NCBI GenBank assembly: GCA_002633005.1
Contig: NMRA01000475.1
Span: forward strand, 265,250 to 329,249
Reading direction: 5' to 3'
DNA length: 64,000 nt
Source of the DNA: Phoronis australis
Taxonomy: Eukaryota > Phoronida > Phoronidae
The notes below the pieces were generated by a model. The model saw only the letters and a program-made list of their open reading frames with translations. It did not search any database and was not told where the DNA came from. Positions 34,227-46,525 of the stretch are shown piece after piece. Numbering within the stretch: the stretch's first letter is position 1; every line of letters begins with the position of its first letter. A program made the position numbers and the translations under genes.

Positions 34227-34907
34227 CTGAAACAATGAACACAGTCAAACGGTTGACAATGGGAGACTTTCGGGAATCGGTGTAGAATGGCTTTTATTGC
34301 ATTAATGACCCATCGTTCGTGTGCCGCATGTCTGTTTTATTCGTAAACTCATGTGAAGGTCCTGATACTGAAAACGTGACTGTAATTAAACTTTTGTAAC
34401 TGTCTTTTGCAGTGTATTTATGCCAGTTAAATTAAACAATGACTGTGGTTTAATTTCTAAGGAATGAATTAATCTACAATTAAAATTAGATACTTACTGG
34501 ACAAATGCATCGCTGCACTACCATCGTATAACACATATTAGCCGACACAAACTGTCACGATTAATGGTAACAGAAAGAATGTTTAATAAACTTAGTTTTT
34601 AAAACATTTTAACCAACTTGTTTCTATGTCCAAACCAATTGTAAATTAAACGTTATTTTTGACACTTCAAGTGACAAGGAGATGAACTTTCGAATTTAGA
34701 GTTCGGTCTGCACAATTACAAAATAAAGGCACGCCTCTTGGCTAGTCAATGTAAGACAGTTCTATTCTTTGGCATTAATTACGTAAAATGCAAGTAACTT
34801 CTGAAGAAATAAAATGCATTTTGAGGAAAGTGAAGCATTGTACACAAAAAGTGCATTTTTTTAACGACCCCTTTTGGTTTCGGGAAGCTGTTGGATAACT
34901 CCAGTAC

Positions 34908-35046
34908 CTTTTCTGTTTTACCGTCTGAAGCGCTTCACAGTTCTTGTCTAGCTGTTGATACCGGTTCCCTCTGTTCATACCGACAGCTTCTCTGACATTA
35001 TCGTTTGAGTCCTGTACGAGCAAGTCCCGAACTCTTGCAGTGCTTT
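34908..35046 (-). CDS. unrecognised split gene, exon b
   Basis: Acceptor ATTTTGTTCTAG and donor AAAAG|GTACTG bound 139 bases, phase 1 in and phase 2 out. With the G from exon a the frame reads E-STARVRDLLVQDSNDNVREA, then VGMNRGNRYQQLDKNCEALQ and TVKQK. An earlier donor (ACG|GTAAAA) is possible but gives phase 0, which exon c does not accept. The second half is helical and glutamine/leucine-rich. I do not recognise the family. Confidence 0.58.
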
Positions 35047-36386
35047 CTAGAACAAAATTATACAAATTACGAAGTAGATATCTTAAACTTGGAAGCCGGC
35101 CGCCGTGGTGGCCCTAAGCTGAAGAGTTCCTTTCCACGAAATAAAGCTTTAAACAGATTCTCTAGAGTATATATGCTGAGTATCCTATCCCGAACACTTT
35201 TGGAGCTTTTGTGAATGAGATATATTAAAAGAAACGAAAATGCGTTCATTGTTTATATCTCCAACGAAAAATGCATGAATTATTTTATCACCCAATGCTT
35301 TTTAAAAGTTGAATGAGGGCAATTTGGTTCATCACAAAGATATTTAAAGGGAAAAAACGTGTGTAGAAGTTTTATTTCTATTGAATAACACATCTTATTT
35401 ACACACTGCACTTGAAAAATTGAACGTGAATCGTCTGGATTCATCGCAAAACAAGGCTGTTTCTCGGTCCGTGAAACCGGTGTCTGGTCTCAACAATACA
35501 TGTCGCAAACACTGTCACTTGTTGAGCGTGGTAAACAACCTCGGATTATGCCGAAAAATAACAACCATTGTTGAAAATGAAAAGCTCTTAAGAAATTTTA
35601 CTGATCATTGCTGTAGGCGGAACTATTAGTGTGACCTCATTATGAAATGTCGTGGGCTATTATTAAACGTCAAAATAACAAAAACCCAACGTAAAATCAA
35701 GTTTTTAAATTTTGATAATTTGTTATTGGAAATGAGAATCATATTCAGTTACCCAATGTCGTAAAAACGACGGATTTACGGCTTTTGGCAAACCTCACTT
35801 AACTAGAAACGTGACAATTAACAATTGAAAAACTAAAACTAAATAGAAGAAGACCAAATCAAATTAGATTTAAGCATTCCCTTCTTGATGATGGTTCTGC
35901 AATTTGTTAATTATATACTTACGAGTAATGTGGAGCTCATGTTTTAGAACCTCTTTATCTTTATCCTTCTTCGGTATGTTTATCCTACAATTGATATTGA
36001 TATCCATGTGACGCTGTTTTTTTTTTTAGCTTGTTTTTATTCATGGGCATTTGCGTCGAATTGTTTCTAAGTCAAATTAGAGATAATTTCAGGGCTTTGA
36101 AGGAACGGGCAGTTGATTGGTTGAGACCAACACGTGACCTGAAGTTTCATTTGATGAGAAGAAATAACAGACTGTAAATTCATTCCAAGTTTACAGGAGA
36201 TCACTTCTATATTGAGTAACCAACAAGATAAGACCATTTTTATTACGGCAAATGGTCAAATCAAAACTTGTTCTTTACAAGATAAAAATATATTTATTCT
36301 AGAGATGTTACTTTTCCGATGTGCGTCAGTTGTTCGACTCGTCTTCAAATGCACACTCAGGATAATACCTTTTTTGGCTTTTTTAC
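35047..36386. other. first intron of the minus-strand gene
   Basis: Intron between exons a and b, AT-rich, about 1.34 kb. No repeat family was recognised. Confidence 0.45.
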
Positions 36387-36426
36387 CTGGGCTTCGATCT
36401 GCACTACTGTCCGTGTCATCGGCCAT
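36387..36426 (-). CDS. unrecognised split gene, exon a (start)
   Basis: An ATG in strong context (CAAAATGGCC) starts MADDTDSSADRSP and reaches donor CCCAG|GTAAAA after 40 bases, phase 1. It joins exons b, c and d in continuous frame, giving an N-terminus of about 101 residues that is acidic, then helical, then disordered and basic. Exons e-h (42, 18, 22 and 31 codons) form a second in-frame block downstream on the same strand and are likely the same gene. The product looks like a partly coiled-coil intracellular protein, with no signal peptide or membrane helix seen. Function not assigned. Confidence 0.5.
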
Positions 36427-36479
36427 TTTGCAATCCCCAACAAACTGCTTATAACGTCAGCGTCTCGATTTCTATGAAT

Positions 36480-36640
36480 TCTACTGCAAGTACCACCGAG
36501 TTGATCGGAAGTCAATTTCTAATAAAATCACAATAATGCAGCGTATTTTTTATGTTCAAAGCTGACAACTTCAAGAAGTCTGTCGTAACCAAGGATAATC
36601 ACAAAATGCGTTTTCGCCCTTAAAACCGATTGTGTTCTTT
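36480..36640 (+). repeat. dispersed repeat shared with 16140-16320 (copy 2)
   Basis: See 16140-16320. Here it lies within about 60 bp upstream of the start of the minus-strand gene, so it may overlap its promoter or 5' leader. Confidence 0.5.
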
Positions 36641-38510
36641 TAAAGAGTGCTGGTAGCGTTCGCTAGTTATTCTTTCTCATGAGATTTACATTACTACAAG
36701 TACATTTTGCTTTCAGGGAACACTTTTTACTCTTCAGGAAGATTTAAAGTGGCATAGCACGCGAAAAACAGACTAAATTGCATTATTCAAAGTGCCACTG
36801 AAACAGAAGTCGAATTGTTCACTAGGTATTTTTACGGTTGGTTAGTAAAGATTTTGAATTTCTGTTGATGTCAGAACATTTTTCCCTTAGTTTCAAATTT
36901 CCACTTCTTCGATTTTTCATTCACACGGCAAAGCACGTCTTTTTATTTGGACGTCGTACATTCCTCTCATATGGAAATGTGTGTTATTGACCGTTCGTGT
37001 AAATAAAGCAGTGGCTATTTCAAGCCGCAACCAGTCCTACTTCTTTGAGCGCATGCGCGAATATATAACATTGGCGGTGGAGAATTTGAAAAATGAATTG
37101 GGATGAAAAGTTTTTAGTTCGTCTGTTTTTCAATAACTTAAATCTGACGATTTTTTCTAGACATTCTTGTAATATTCAAAGTGAATAAGTCTCACGTTAG
37201 CATCCCCAAGTTCGCCACGATCTGTTTAAAAGGTATTTTACTATTTTTCGCGATCCATGCCTCTTTAAGAAGAAAGCGGGAATTTGTCGCATTACACGAG
37301 TCGTGAAGGTCAAAAGAAAGTAACGCAATATCATGCATGAGAGAATTAAACATCACGAAATAAACCTAAAACGTGGCAAATATTTGGTTAGTTGCAAAAC
37401 CCGTGGTTAACACGACGTAATGATTACAACACTGTATCTGTAACTTACCAGAAACATTGAAATTCTTATGAATAATATGTTTTCAAAAAATTGCGAGATG
37501 AGCTATCTGAGATATCCGCTTTTTCATTTTCAAAATGTTAGCAACAATAGTTTATCTTGAATAGAGCTAGAAGTGGATGTTTTAACAGGATTCATATTCA
37601 GCTACCGGGCTGACGAACTTGATCCAAGACAAATATTGACATGTGCCCATCTAAACAGGCAAATAGCTAGTAATACTTGTTTAAAAATGTGTGTGTGTCT
37701 TACCATTATGGTTAACAGTCGTTGGGTCCACAAGGTAGAAGTTCTAAGTCTGAATACTTACCCTCCGTGAAACGACTTCTTTTCTGCAAGGATGTTGACG
37801 TGGTCGGCCGTTAGATGCAAAGAGTAAGGCATTTCTGCCAGGTAAAGGCTTTACGAAAACCACAAAACACAATAAACTACCGCGCCCAACTTTCTCGCTA
37901 CGAGATGAATGCAGAGACGCCCACGTGCAAGCTTACAACTACCAACAGTTGCGCGTGATTGTTAAAGTGCTTATAACATGTTTTGTTTTTTCAGGCCCCG
38001 GTGTTTGATCTCTGTACTCGGAAGTGGACTCGATTTTGAGTTTGGAGTGTAGGTCCTGGGACCCTGGTGTGTTCTGGAGTCCGTTTCATGGAATCGACTT
38101 TAGACAATCCGGAATTAGAGATTGTTCATATGACGTAGAAAATTCCTCGAAAAAACATGAGCTTCTATAAACCACGTTGAAAACTATTGCAAATGCACAG
38201 TAGATCTCCGATACATTACTGCTCATCTAGGGCTGAGACGCCTGTGCTCTAAAGGTGAACAATTGTTTTAATCAAAATAATATCAAATTACAATTGTTTT
38301 AAAGCCTAATATGATGGAAGGCGGAGCCTCTGTGGGGGCAAAAGCAAAAACATAAGCAGTGGAAACGATCCGTTGCAGGCTTAGATTTTATTCGTCTGTG
38401 TAGAGACACCCTTCAGTCACTCGGACAGGGAAAGTGAAAGGACACAACAGGACCACAGTAGGCCTACGGTACTCTGCGTGGCGTCTATTAAAAGTCATCC
38501 TTGTTCTAAC
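36641..38510. other. intergenic; one NRF1-like palindrome
   Basis: GCGCATGCGC at 37049-37058 is a full NRF1-type palindrome, about 620 bp upstream of the minus-strand gene start, and could belong to its promoter. Nothing else was recognised. Confidence 0.35.
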
Positions 38511-39632
38511 CACAGGCGCTTGAGTTTATCGCAAATGACGTCACTCAATAATATATAAGAAAACATAAACATAAAGGTTGGACACTTAAACTTTGCCAAG
38601 CCGAGGCTCCCAACTTCAACCGTCCAAAATCCAAATAAAATCTGCGTGCACCTCATTCAGTCTGGTGTTGCATAAACCTTCGAAGCCTTGTCTTTCCTAG
38701 ATCCCATTAACTGTATTCGTGAGAGGTGAATTGGCGATGGAATTTCTAAAACAATCTCGAAACTCTGAATTCAAGGACCTAAAATAGTAAACATGGCGGA
38801 TTTCAGTTGTGCTTCAACTTGTACGCCTGTCGTAGGTGAAACTTCGAGTTTGAGCAGGCAACCTATATTTCAAATTCAATAATTCTAGTCCAAAACTCAA
38901 CTAATTGAGAATGTTAAAGTTAGTATTTTAATGATTATTTGTAACTTTATTCCACTGACGGCTCATTTTAGCCCTTAACTTAGAATTTCATTACATAAAC
39001 TGGCGTATCTTGTTTCTCATCTTGACATCACGCACTTTTTTGATTGAAGCACAGCACACACTCGGCCAGGAAACGCAGTCCGTGCAAGTATTACAATGCG
39101 CGTGGCCGACGAGTTAACTCAATGGTTTTGGCCAAAAGTAAAACCTTCATAAGAAATCACAGTACACAAAAAACTTCGCATATCAATACAGTATCAGGAT
39201 AATTTATATTTGACACAAATATGTGACTAATTACATTTCAGTTTGGCAATAAAGTACTCTCTGCTTCTCATGATCAAGTAGTCGATGGATTGACGGCGAA
39301 AGCCTCGCGAAATTAGACTTTCGTATTTAGCTCGGGAGCGTCTGTCAAAACCCGGATGTGCGAAGACCGTCTGCCATGACATCACGGAATTAGGTCCTTG
39401 AGTTTGTGATTTTGGCATTCTTTTGGCATTTTTGTCGCCAAATTACCACTTGAAGGCAATTTGAAGAGATCGAATGAAAGAAAGTATTCTAAGAGTTGTT
39501 CGATGCTAGTTTCGTGGAGTTCCATGCACATTTGAGTAGAAAATTCTAAGCAAACAGATTTCGAGTGTCCAACCTTTATGTTTTCTTATATATTATGAGT
39601 GACGTCATTTGCGATAAACCCAAGCGCCTGTG
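38511..39632 (+). mobile_element. 1.12-kb hAT-like element with 8-bp target duplication
   Basis: Terminal inverted repeats of about 75 bp start CACAGGCGCTTG (12 bp exact on both sides) and continue through TTTATCGCAAATGACGTCAC with few mismatches. The flanks are GTTCTAAC (38503-38510) and GTTTTAAC (39633-39640), an 8-bp target-site duplication with one change. Eight-base duplications and CA-start ends fit hAT (P elements also make 8-bp duplications). No transposase is evident; a 63-codon minus-strand frame at 39227-39418 (starting MPKSQTQGPN) is unrecognised. Confidence 0.8.
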
Positions 39633-39640
39633 GTTTTAAC

Positions 39641-40052
39641 ACTCAATGACTTAGTGCTAATCTTACAACACTTTCTGAAAAGCTTACTTGCGTCTATAAA
39701 TGAATCGCACGAGAAACACTTGAGCAAACAAATCCTTCGGCAAATCGCGCATAGGCCTAATATGTCCACGTAGACTTACGGTAATAAAGAATTTCTCGAA
39801 TCATTCGCACTGCAAGGTTACGTGCTGAACGTGATCATAGCTAAAACGGTCTGTGATTGTTTCCGGATAATCACCATTTTATTCCATTTTGAGTTAGACG
39901 AAAATTTGTGGGATTGGACAGTTGAAGCATACTGAAAAGGCTTCACATGGAGATTGAAGCCGATTAAAAATGTGGCCGGGATATCCAACTTCACAAAACT
40001 CAACTCGCTTGTCCGGGAATCAATAATAAAAAATGCCGGAGTGTGCAAACTG
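39641..40052. other. intergenic, nothing recognised
   Basis: No exon, RNA gene or repeat seen. Confidence 0.4.
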
Positions 40053-40186
40053 GCCCTGGGGGAGGGTACTCGACGTGTAGCCCTGGGTTAGGGTACTCGA
40101 CGCGTAGCGCTGGGGGAGGGTACTCGACGTGTACCGATGGGGGAGAGTACTCGACGTGTAGCGCTGGGGGAGAGTACTCGACGTGT
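40053..40186 (+). repeat. 27-bp minisatellite, 5 units
   Basis: Five head-to-tail 27-bp units, each ending GTACTCGACGTGTA or a close variant and beginning GCGCTGGGGGAG or a variant. Unit starts are 40053, 40080, 40107, 40134 and 40161. Confidence 0.92.
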
Positions 40187-40534
40187 GTGAGAAATTAGGA
40201 TACCCAGAAAGTAGATTAAATACAAATGAAGAGGACTCATTAGTCGGAAGTTTTTATGAAAAAGTCAACTTTCGTTGCCAGTTTATTTCCAATACATTAT
40301 CCAGTTTAACCGGGCCATATGCTTAGTAGTTTAATTCAAACCGCGAAAAACCTTGTTCTGGGCACGGGTATAAACTTATTATTCGATATCCAATTCGAAA
40401 TTATATTTCTTGTCATTTTCTATTGTACGTTTTGCGAACTCAAGATAAGTGTCAATTGCTGTTCTATGCTGGAATACATACCGTCTTACGTGCATGGCTG
40501 CCTAATACTAATTTGCGGCACTTAATGGCCTCAG

Positions 40535-40765
40535 CGTTAAAGTAAGAAGTTTGATCCAAAATTCGAGTTTTTACTCGAAATCTCGATTTTTATTCGAGAT
40601 TTTAGCTCGAATTCTATGGATCGTCAAGTACGAACTGGGACTAGAATCTCATTTGCATAAACCATAATGTATATGAGCACACGACAACTGACGCTTATCT
40701 TGCCATCGCCAAAAGTAGAACGGAAAACGACAATGAAATAATTTCGAGTTCGATTTTGATTAAAA
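40535..40765 (+). repeat. dispersed repeat shared with 22735-22960 (copy 2)
   Basis: Contains GAGTTTTTACTCGA, GATCGTCAAGTACGAACT, AACCATAATGTATATGAG and GAGTTCGATTTTGAT, in the same order as the copy at 22735. Non-coding. Confidence 0.5.
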
Positions 40766-41559
40766 AAGATTAGACCCCGCTCCTGATGTGAGAAACATTC
40801 ACAGATGTATTTGTTCTTCCAAAACAAAGTCTTCATTTTCTTATAATTTGCTTGAGTTGAACATGGTTACAACTTATCGTCTGAAAACTTCCTTATGGGC
40901 ACGCTGCCTTGACAACTTGAAACTAACCCGTCGCGAAAATAACTTTAATGAGTTTCGTCTGAAGCAATAATGATTTGTCAATTCTTCTCAGGCGTAAGAA
41001 TCGTCTATAATCTTAGCAAGGACCAGGATGAGAGCGATTTTATAACAGTATAAGTAACCTAGATCAAAAGTTGTTTTGTCAGAAGGCGCGGGTTTATTGC
41101 CCCTTTAGTTAAACAGCGCTTTGGATTAATTGTGTTATTGTTACGCAACGAACCTCAATAAAATATAGTACAGTATAGATTTTGTGTAAAAATTGACCGG
41201 AGGGAGCTCCCGAATTCAAAAAGATAAGCCTTTTTAGAACACTGAACTGTAATATTAAAATACACTCTACTTTGTACAAATCTGTCGTGAAAACCGACCA
41301 AGTCCACGACAAAACGTTACTGAGATCTTTCATGCGCCGATGTTGCCGAATGCGCTTTACTACATGTATAGAAATGATCGGAGTTTAACCTTTCTTTATC
41401 CTGATTCAACTCTAGCCACCAATTTTTGCGGCTTTCCGCCTGAAATATCCCATTACCCCCAGTCTTTACAAAGTGAATGGCTGGCTCATGAGAGTGCAGG
41501 GAGAACTCTCATAACTGGTATAAAAATGCAGGATGAAAGGCTGGAGAGTGTGGCCGTCA

Positions 41560-41775
41560 AGTTGCTTGCAGGGGCAAAATACAGAGAAGTGTTTAGCTGC
41601 GCTGTACAAGTACGACCTCTGTCTGAAAATGTGTGTGGAAATGATTCCGAGAATGAAAAACGTAAATTTCATTGCATCGCGAATCCAGAACGATCTCATA
41701 GACATTCTTGAAACTATAACAGAAGATCTGGTAAAAAATCAAATAAAGGAAATTCTTTGCATTTCTAGCAGGCGA
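41560..41775 (+). pseudogene. hAT-type transposase fragment (DUF4371-like)
   Basis: The frame reading ...FIASRIQNDLIDILETITED and LVKNQIKEI resembles the conserved segment before the first catalytic Asp of ZMYM/DUF4371 hAT transposases, where a 'tSp.IQNElI..la..i...i..ei' pattern is followed by a 'fs.i.DEt.D' motif. Here the DE(x)D motif is missing and the frame ends within about 25 codons. It is a short relic, and the match is recalled and not aligned. Confidence 0.4.
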
Positions 41776-41819
41776 AATTACACCCCACTATACCGAACAA
41801 TTTTTAGTAAAACTTAGTA

Positions 41820-44417
41820 CAAAGAAAGGTACGTTCATAGCTAAACAACGGTATAAATAAAATGGTCAAATTTTGTTTTTTTTCCTAGAGAAAGATAGCT
41901 CACTTGCGAGTTTCTCGTTAGTCAATGTGACGTCACCGGAAGAGGGGCAAATCCTGCCATATTGCTCTTAATTTGGCCCGAATCTTTGCTACACACGCTA
42001 AATCTTACTGGGGTTCTTATGGTGAATTTTACGTTTAAAACGTTAACACAACTTAAGAGATGGTAGATGGATCGTGGAATAATTGTGGATGGACGAAGAA
42101 AATGTGAACTTGTTATACTGTGCGAAGCTGTGAACGGATTGAAATTGGAACTCAACTTGGTCTAGGCCTGCCTGCCGCAGGCACACAGGGGCGATAGTAT
42201 ATCCCCATAAAAAGTTACTCACTTCAAAATACAGCTAATAAAATCAAATGAAACACGCATATTATTTTGCACATAGAGTTGTAATTAACATTTACCCTAA
42301 TTCTGGATACAATTAAGTCTACAAATAACTTGAACATATCCATGAAGACCTCGCGGTTTGATCGCTCGAGTTTCTCTCACCGAGCGCCATTTTGAGGAAG
42401 TTACGTGAAATCATCCTTGTTGACGAACAAAAAGTCCAAGGGACACAAATCTTACAAATTTCACGTGATATTTCTCATGCTATTTTGCAAGTGTCACGCG
42501 ATAGCTGTTGCCTCATACTCACCTGACTCAGTTGAAATACTTTGTGGTTATCGCGCGCGCGGTCATAGTTAACAGCAATTACAAAGTGGAGTTGGAATTC
42601 CTCGCCAAAGTCACATGAATTTCCGTAGCTATGCTTCATCAAAGATATGTTTAGAAGCAGAAAGAGTCACTGAAGAAAGTAAGCGCCTTTTAGGTGATAA
42701 TTTTAGGTGTAGAAAGTATTTTTGACGAGGTGAAAACTTAACCAGTGAGCGGATTTCGCCTACCGCCCGTTTAAATACACGGGACGAAATTAGTGCACAA
42801 CGCGATAGAACATATTGTTGTGCGAATCTGAATTTCATTTGCCATAACAGCAGTGTTTGTTTGGCGTTTTTCGAACTAAACGGCTAAAAACTCGAAGAAA
42901 GTAACAGAATACACTCTGCTACCGTATTGGGCAAATGGCCAAACGACAAGCTTTTGTCCCACTTCCCGTGACGTCACAGTTAAGTCTCACATAATCTCGC
43001 GCAAAAAGACTTTCACGCATATTTAGCTTGCAGCGTAGTCTCCCAGTTGTACTCCCTTCACATACGCGGGTTTTTTTTTTCGCTAGTAACACTCCACCCA
43101 GTCCAAGCCCTTCTTGGAAGAAACATGAGGGACTGAAGCTAAAGAAGAACTAGTCACACTCTGGTCTAGTTCAGAGTCTGATTTTGGGCTCAACACAATT
43201 CAAGTGATATGCTGCTGAGTTTACCTTCAAGGGTCTAATTGTGGATGTTACTGAGGCTGAATGAGTTTAGATGAAAGAAAGCCACGTGTTGAAACTGGAC
43301 ATTTTTTACAAGCGCTTCTATGGGCCATTGAAACTAGAACCCAGTGAAATGAAAGCCAAAAGCTGAGTGACATTAAATTTTCCTTTCAGAAGAAAGGCTT
43401 TATACTATTGGTAAAAACTTTTCAATTTGGTACAGATTATGGGGAAATGACATTCAGTGACTGCATCGATTGTCTTATTGTATGTTTTCAATTGTAGCTA
43501 GCTGGATAAGAATCTGCTATGCACAAGATTCGAGAATAAACAATTATCAGTGTATTTAAAAACAAATGGCAAACTGAAAAAAGCTCAGAAAGAAACAACA
43601 TTGCGAGGGAGTCCATAATCAGGCATATCAGGTGTTGAATTTCTGAATTACATTCAATTCTCTCAGGTTATTGCTGAAGGATTGCTTTTCACTTTGTCCA
43701 ACGGTGAAATAGATGGTCAGGTGGTTGGTTTCAGTTGTTTTTTCTTGCCTGTAACAGAATAGAAATATTAGCAAATTGTAAAAGAAAAGACAAGACAAAA
43801 CTACTTTTGCAAGGCAGAACATACTTGACATTTCATCTTTATGTTTATGTGTAGAAACTAATAACCTTTGTACCCAAGTCTTATTTAATATCTGAATTAA
43901 AATATGTGAAACAGGCTAAAAGTGATTTAACAATGTGTATTTTTCATGACACTTAAAATGTGCTTCTGATCTAAACAAGTAAAATTCATTCTAGGTGTCA
44001 ATTTTTTTTCCAATGCAATGTTACGACATTTACTGAATTAAGGCTTATTCATGTTAATTCGATAACTGAGCTGGTGGTCCTGGTGGTGGGGTCCACGATA
44101 AAATAAGGAAACTCACTCACCTAGAGAATTTTATTGGAAACAGCATAGTTTTGAAGAGAAACTGCAGTGGAAAAGTCACTCATGACTTCTGTGCATCACG
44201 TACCATACACCTCTTATTTTGGGAGCACTCCCACCCAGTCCCAGCATAGTCTATGGTCCCAGGACAATATGAATATGTGCTGCTAGCCTACCCGGCATCG
44301 GGTAAGTTTCCAAAAAGAAACACTTAGTTCGACTCAATAAACTGTTATTCAGTGGGGTAACTGGTGGGGATAACATCACCGAACGATGTTGATAGAAACT
44401 GATTGCTAAAACCTTAC
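41820..44417. other. intergenic, nothing recognised
   Basis: About 2.6 kb. Two short blocks share a TGACGTCACCGGA motif with 27450. No paired splice signals around an informative frame. Confidence 0.35.
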
Positions 44418-44595
44418 CAAGTAATGTTGTGTAGTCTCCGAATGGAACTGCGTTATGCATAGTCATAGAGCACACACGGGGCTTCAGCATCCACACATTT
44501 TTGTCAGTTAGTTGACCCTGTTGACCGCAATTGTCCACGAATATAGTAACCTTAGGTCTTTTGGGAATTTGTGGCCACCTGTCGAAAACTTGCAC
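44418..44595 (-). CDS. candidate exon, unrecognised
   Basis: A minus-strand frame VFDRWPQIPKRPKVTIFVDN and onward to VPFGDYTTLL reaches a good donor TTG|GTAAGG at 44418. Composition looks protein-like, but I cannot place the family or a partner exon. The 5' boundary is unknown; candidates are AGs at about 44580-44600. It lies beside, not inside, the THAP transposon at 44729. Confidence 0.25.
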
Positions 44596-44728
44596 CAGGG
44601 AAATTAGCAGTAATAAGGCTTAGCGCGACGACGTATTTTGATAAAAATTCCATCTTTTACCAGTTGTTTACATGCAGACAGCCACGCACGCGCAATTCAG
44701 TCACCACTAGTACAGCAGCGACACCGCG

Positions 44729-46495
44729 AGGAGAATTCTCCGAATAGCCCCATTGAATTAGTCTTTTTTACCGTCTTAATCGCTCAATATCCACATCGCC
44801 TCTTGTACGATCGACCTCACCTTGCCGAGAGGTGTCGCGTTAGTGACCTGTGAGGAAGGTTAACCTGGTTCCCGGGTCTCAAAACATGACGTCACGAATA
44901 ACTTGTGGACAACCAATCTCGCGGGTTTGTGTAGGAGACTATGAGGAAGGTGAGAAACGACGCAGCGACGTCAGTGGTTCGTCTGCAGAGTGAATGCCGC
45001 TATATTGCGGTGCATCGCTTTCGCTTGTCCGAACTATGAAGCTGCAAAGAAAGCGAGTATGTCGTTTTTTCGACTTCCTCGAGATCCCGAAATCTTAGGA
45101 AGTGGCTCGCGGTAGTGAAGAATGAAAGGTATGCTGTTAGCAAATATGAGGCCGTGAAACATCTCCGTGTCTGTGGCCGGCATTTCGTCGACAGGGATTT
45201 CTCTGACGAATTCCTTATTACCAAAGAACTATCCATACGTTCCGTTGCCTATGCATGTTCACGGCGCCTCTCTAGTATTTCCCGGTTCGAACTGATAGCC
45301 TGTGAAACCTAACGATCCGACCCGTGAAGTCTTCGTCGGATGAGCTCTTGACTAAAAGTCGGGATTGGCGCCGGGCGAGGTGCCATGTAGAAGTTTATTA
45401 TTCTGCGTTCTGTTTCAAAATGAATTATTCTCATCCTAAAATGATCCCAAATATATGAAACTGAAACAAAGTCTGTCTCATTAGATACAATTTGTAATGC
45501 CTTGGAGTGCTCGTAAGTGCAAATGTTTTGAGAAGCCAGCAATGAATAAACCACTGCGTTACCGGCTTTTGATGCCAGTAACAAATGTAATTAACCGAGC
45601 ACCGAGGCCGTGTGAGCGCATGCTAATTTAGTGTTTGCTGACAGAAAGCTGTTGTGAAACAATTACTCGATTTTACATGCTATGGTCACATGTTAGGGGA
45701 ATCTTTACTTAGAAATACAAATGCATTATTCAAATCATTGTTATTGTACAACCTTTGCCCTGACGGTCAGTAGAATTAAGAGGAACCCGACTTCGCGGCC
45801 CCCGACAAGTAAGTAGATTTTCAGTTTCGTGGCTAATTCACATAAATAATTAAATGCACATTATTTCTTTGGCTCACTATTATAGTCTTGTCGTGACTGG
45901 AGGTTTAATTTCCAACTCAAGCTGGTTTATGTTCGTGCCAGTCCCGGCGACGGGCCTGATCGGGTTCCGAGCCACTGGCCGGGATAACAAGCGTTTTGTG
46001 TGTTTAGAACTCAGAAAATCACAAGTATAAACAGCAAAGATCTAGGTTCTCCTGTCTGTATTTCACGGAAGAATACTTCGAATTTATCTCCGAACAGACC
46101 CCAAATTCCTGCTACGGACTTTGAACTGGCCTGCCGAACGTTGTAGACCACGGTGTGTCCAAATACCAGTAAATCCCTATTTGCGAAATAAAACAAGACG
46201 TTTTTATAAGAACTCGGTATATTTTCAAGTGTTTTATATTGAAATTTGATGATTTATTGGTGTTAAACGATGAATTCAAGCGAGAAGCTGACACCACTAA
46301 CCTGTGTTACTGCTGAACAGACTGCGTGTGAAACCAATTACGTTATTGGATAATTTCAACACCTCCGTTAGCCCAAAGATACTATAAAATCTTTGGTTTG
46401 CTGTCAGGTGTCAGGTAATGCAACCGAACCTGGCGTTATCGAGTAGAACTACTCGATCCGTTACAAAATAGGTTGTTTTTGGGTGGCATTCTCCT
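44729..46495 (+). mobile_element. TTAA-flanked THAP transposon, copy B (Kolobok-like)
   Basis: Related to copy A (29995-31639) along most of its length but inverted. The right end GGGTGGCATTCTCCT is followed by TTAA (46496-46499). The left end (AGGAGAAT at 44729) is damaged and has lost its TTAA. It contains a ~90-bp insertion near 44870-44955 that copy A lacks, a THAP reading frame, and the shared block GCCACTGGCCGGGATAAC near its right side. No intact transposase. Confidence 0.75.
44985..45245 (+). pseudogene. THAP zinc-finger gene relic in transposon copy B
   Basis: RCIAFACPNYEAAKKASMSF, then FRLPRDPEIL, a one-base frameshift, then KWLAVVKNERYAVSKYEAVK, then HLRVCGRHF and DRDFSDEFLI. The two half-signatures, Cys-x4-Cys (45011-45028) and Cys-x2-His (45172-45183), are the C2CH zinc ligands of a THAP DNA-binding domain, and the conserved Trp and the phenylalanine after the His are present. 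In the parent element this would be the N-terminal DNA-binding part of the transposase. The frameshift disables it. Confidence 0.7.
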
Positions 46496-46525
46496 TTAAA
46501 ACATATAGTAAGTATACGACATATT

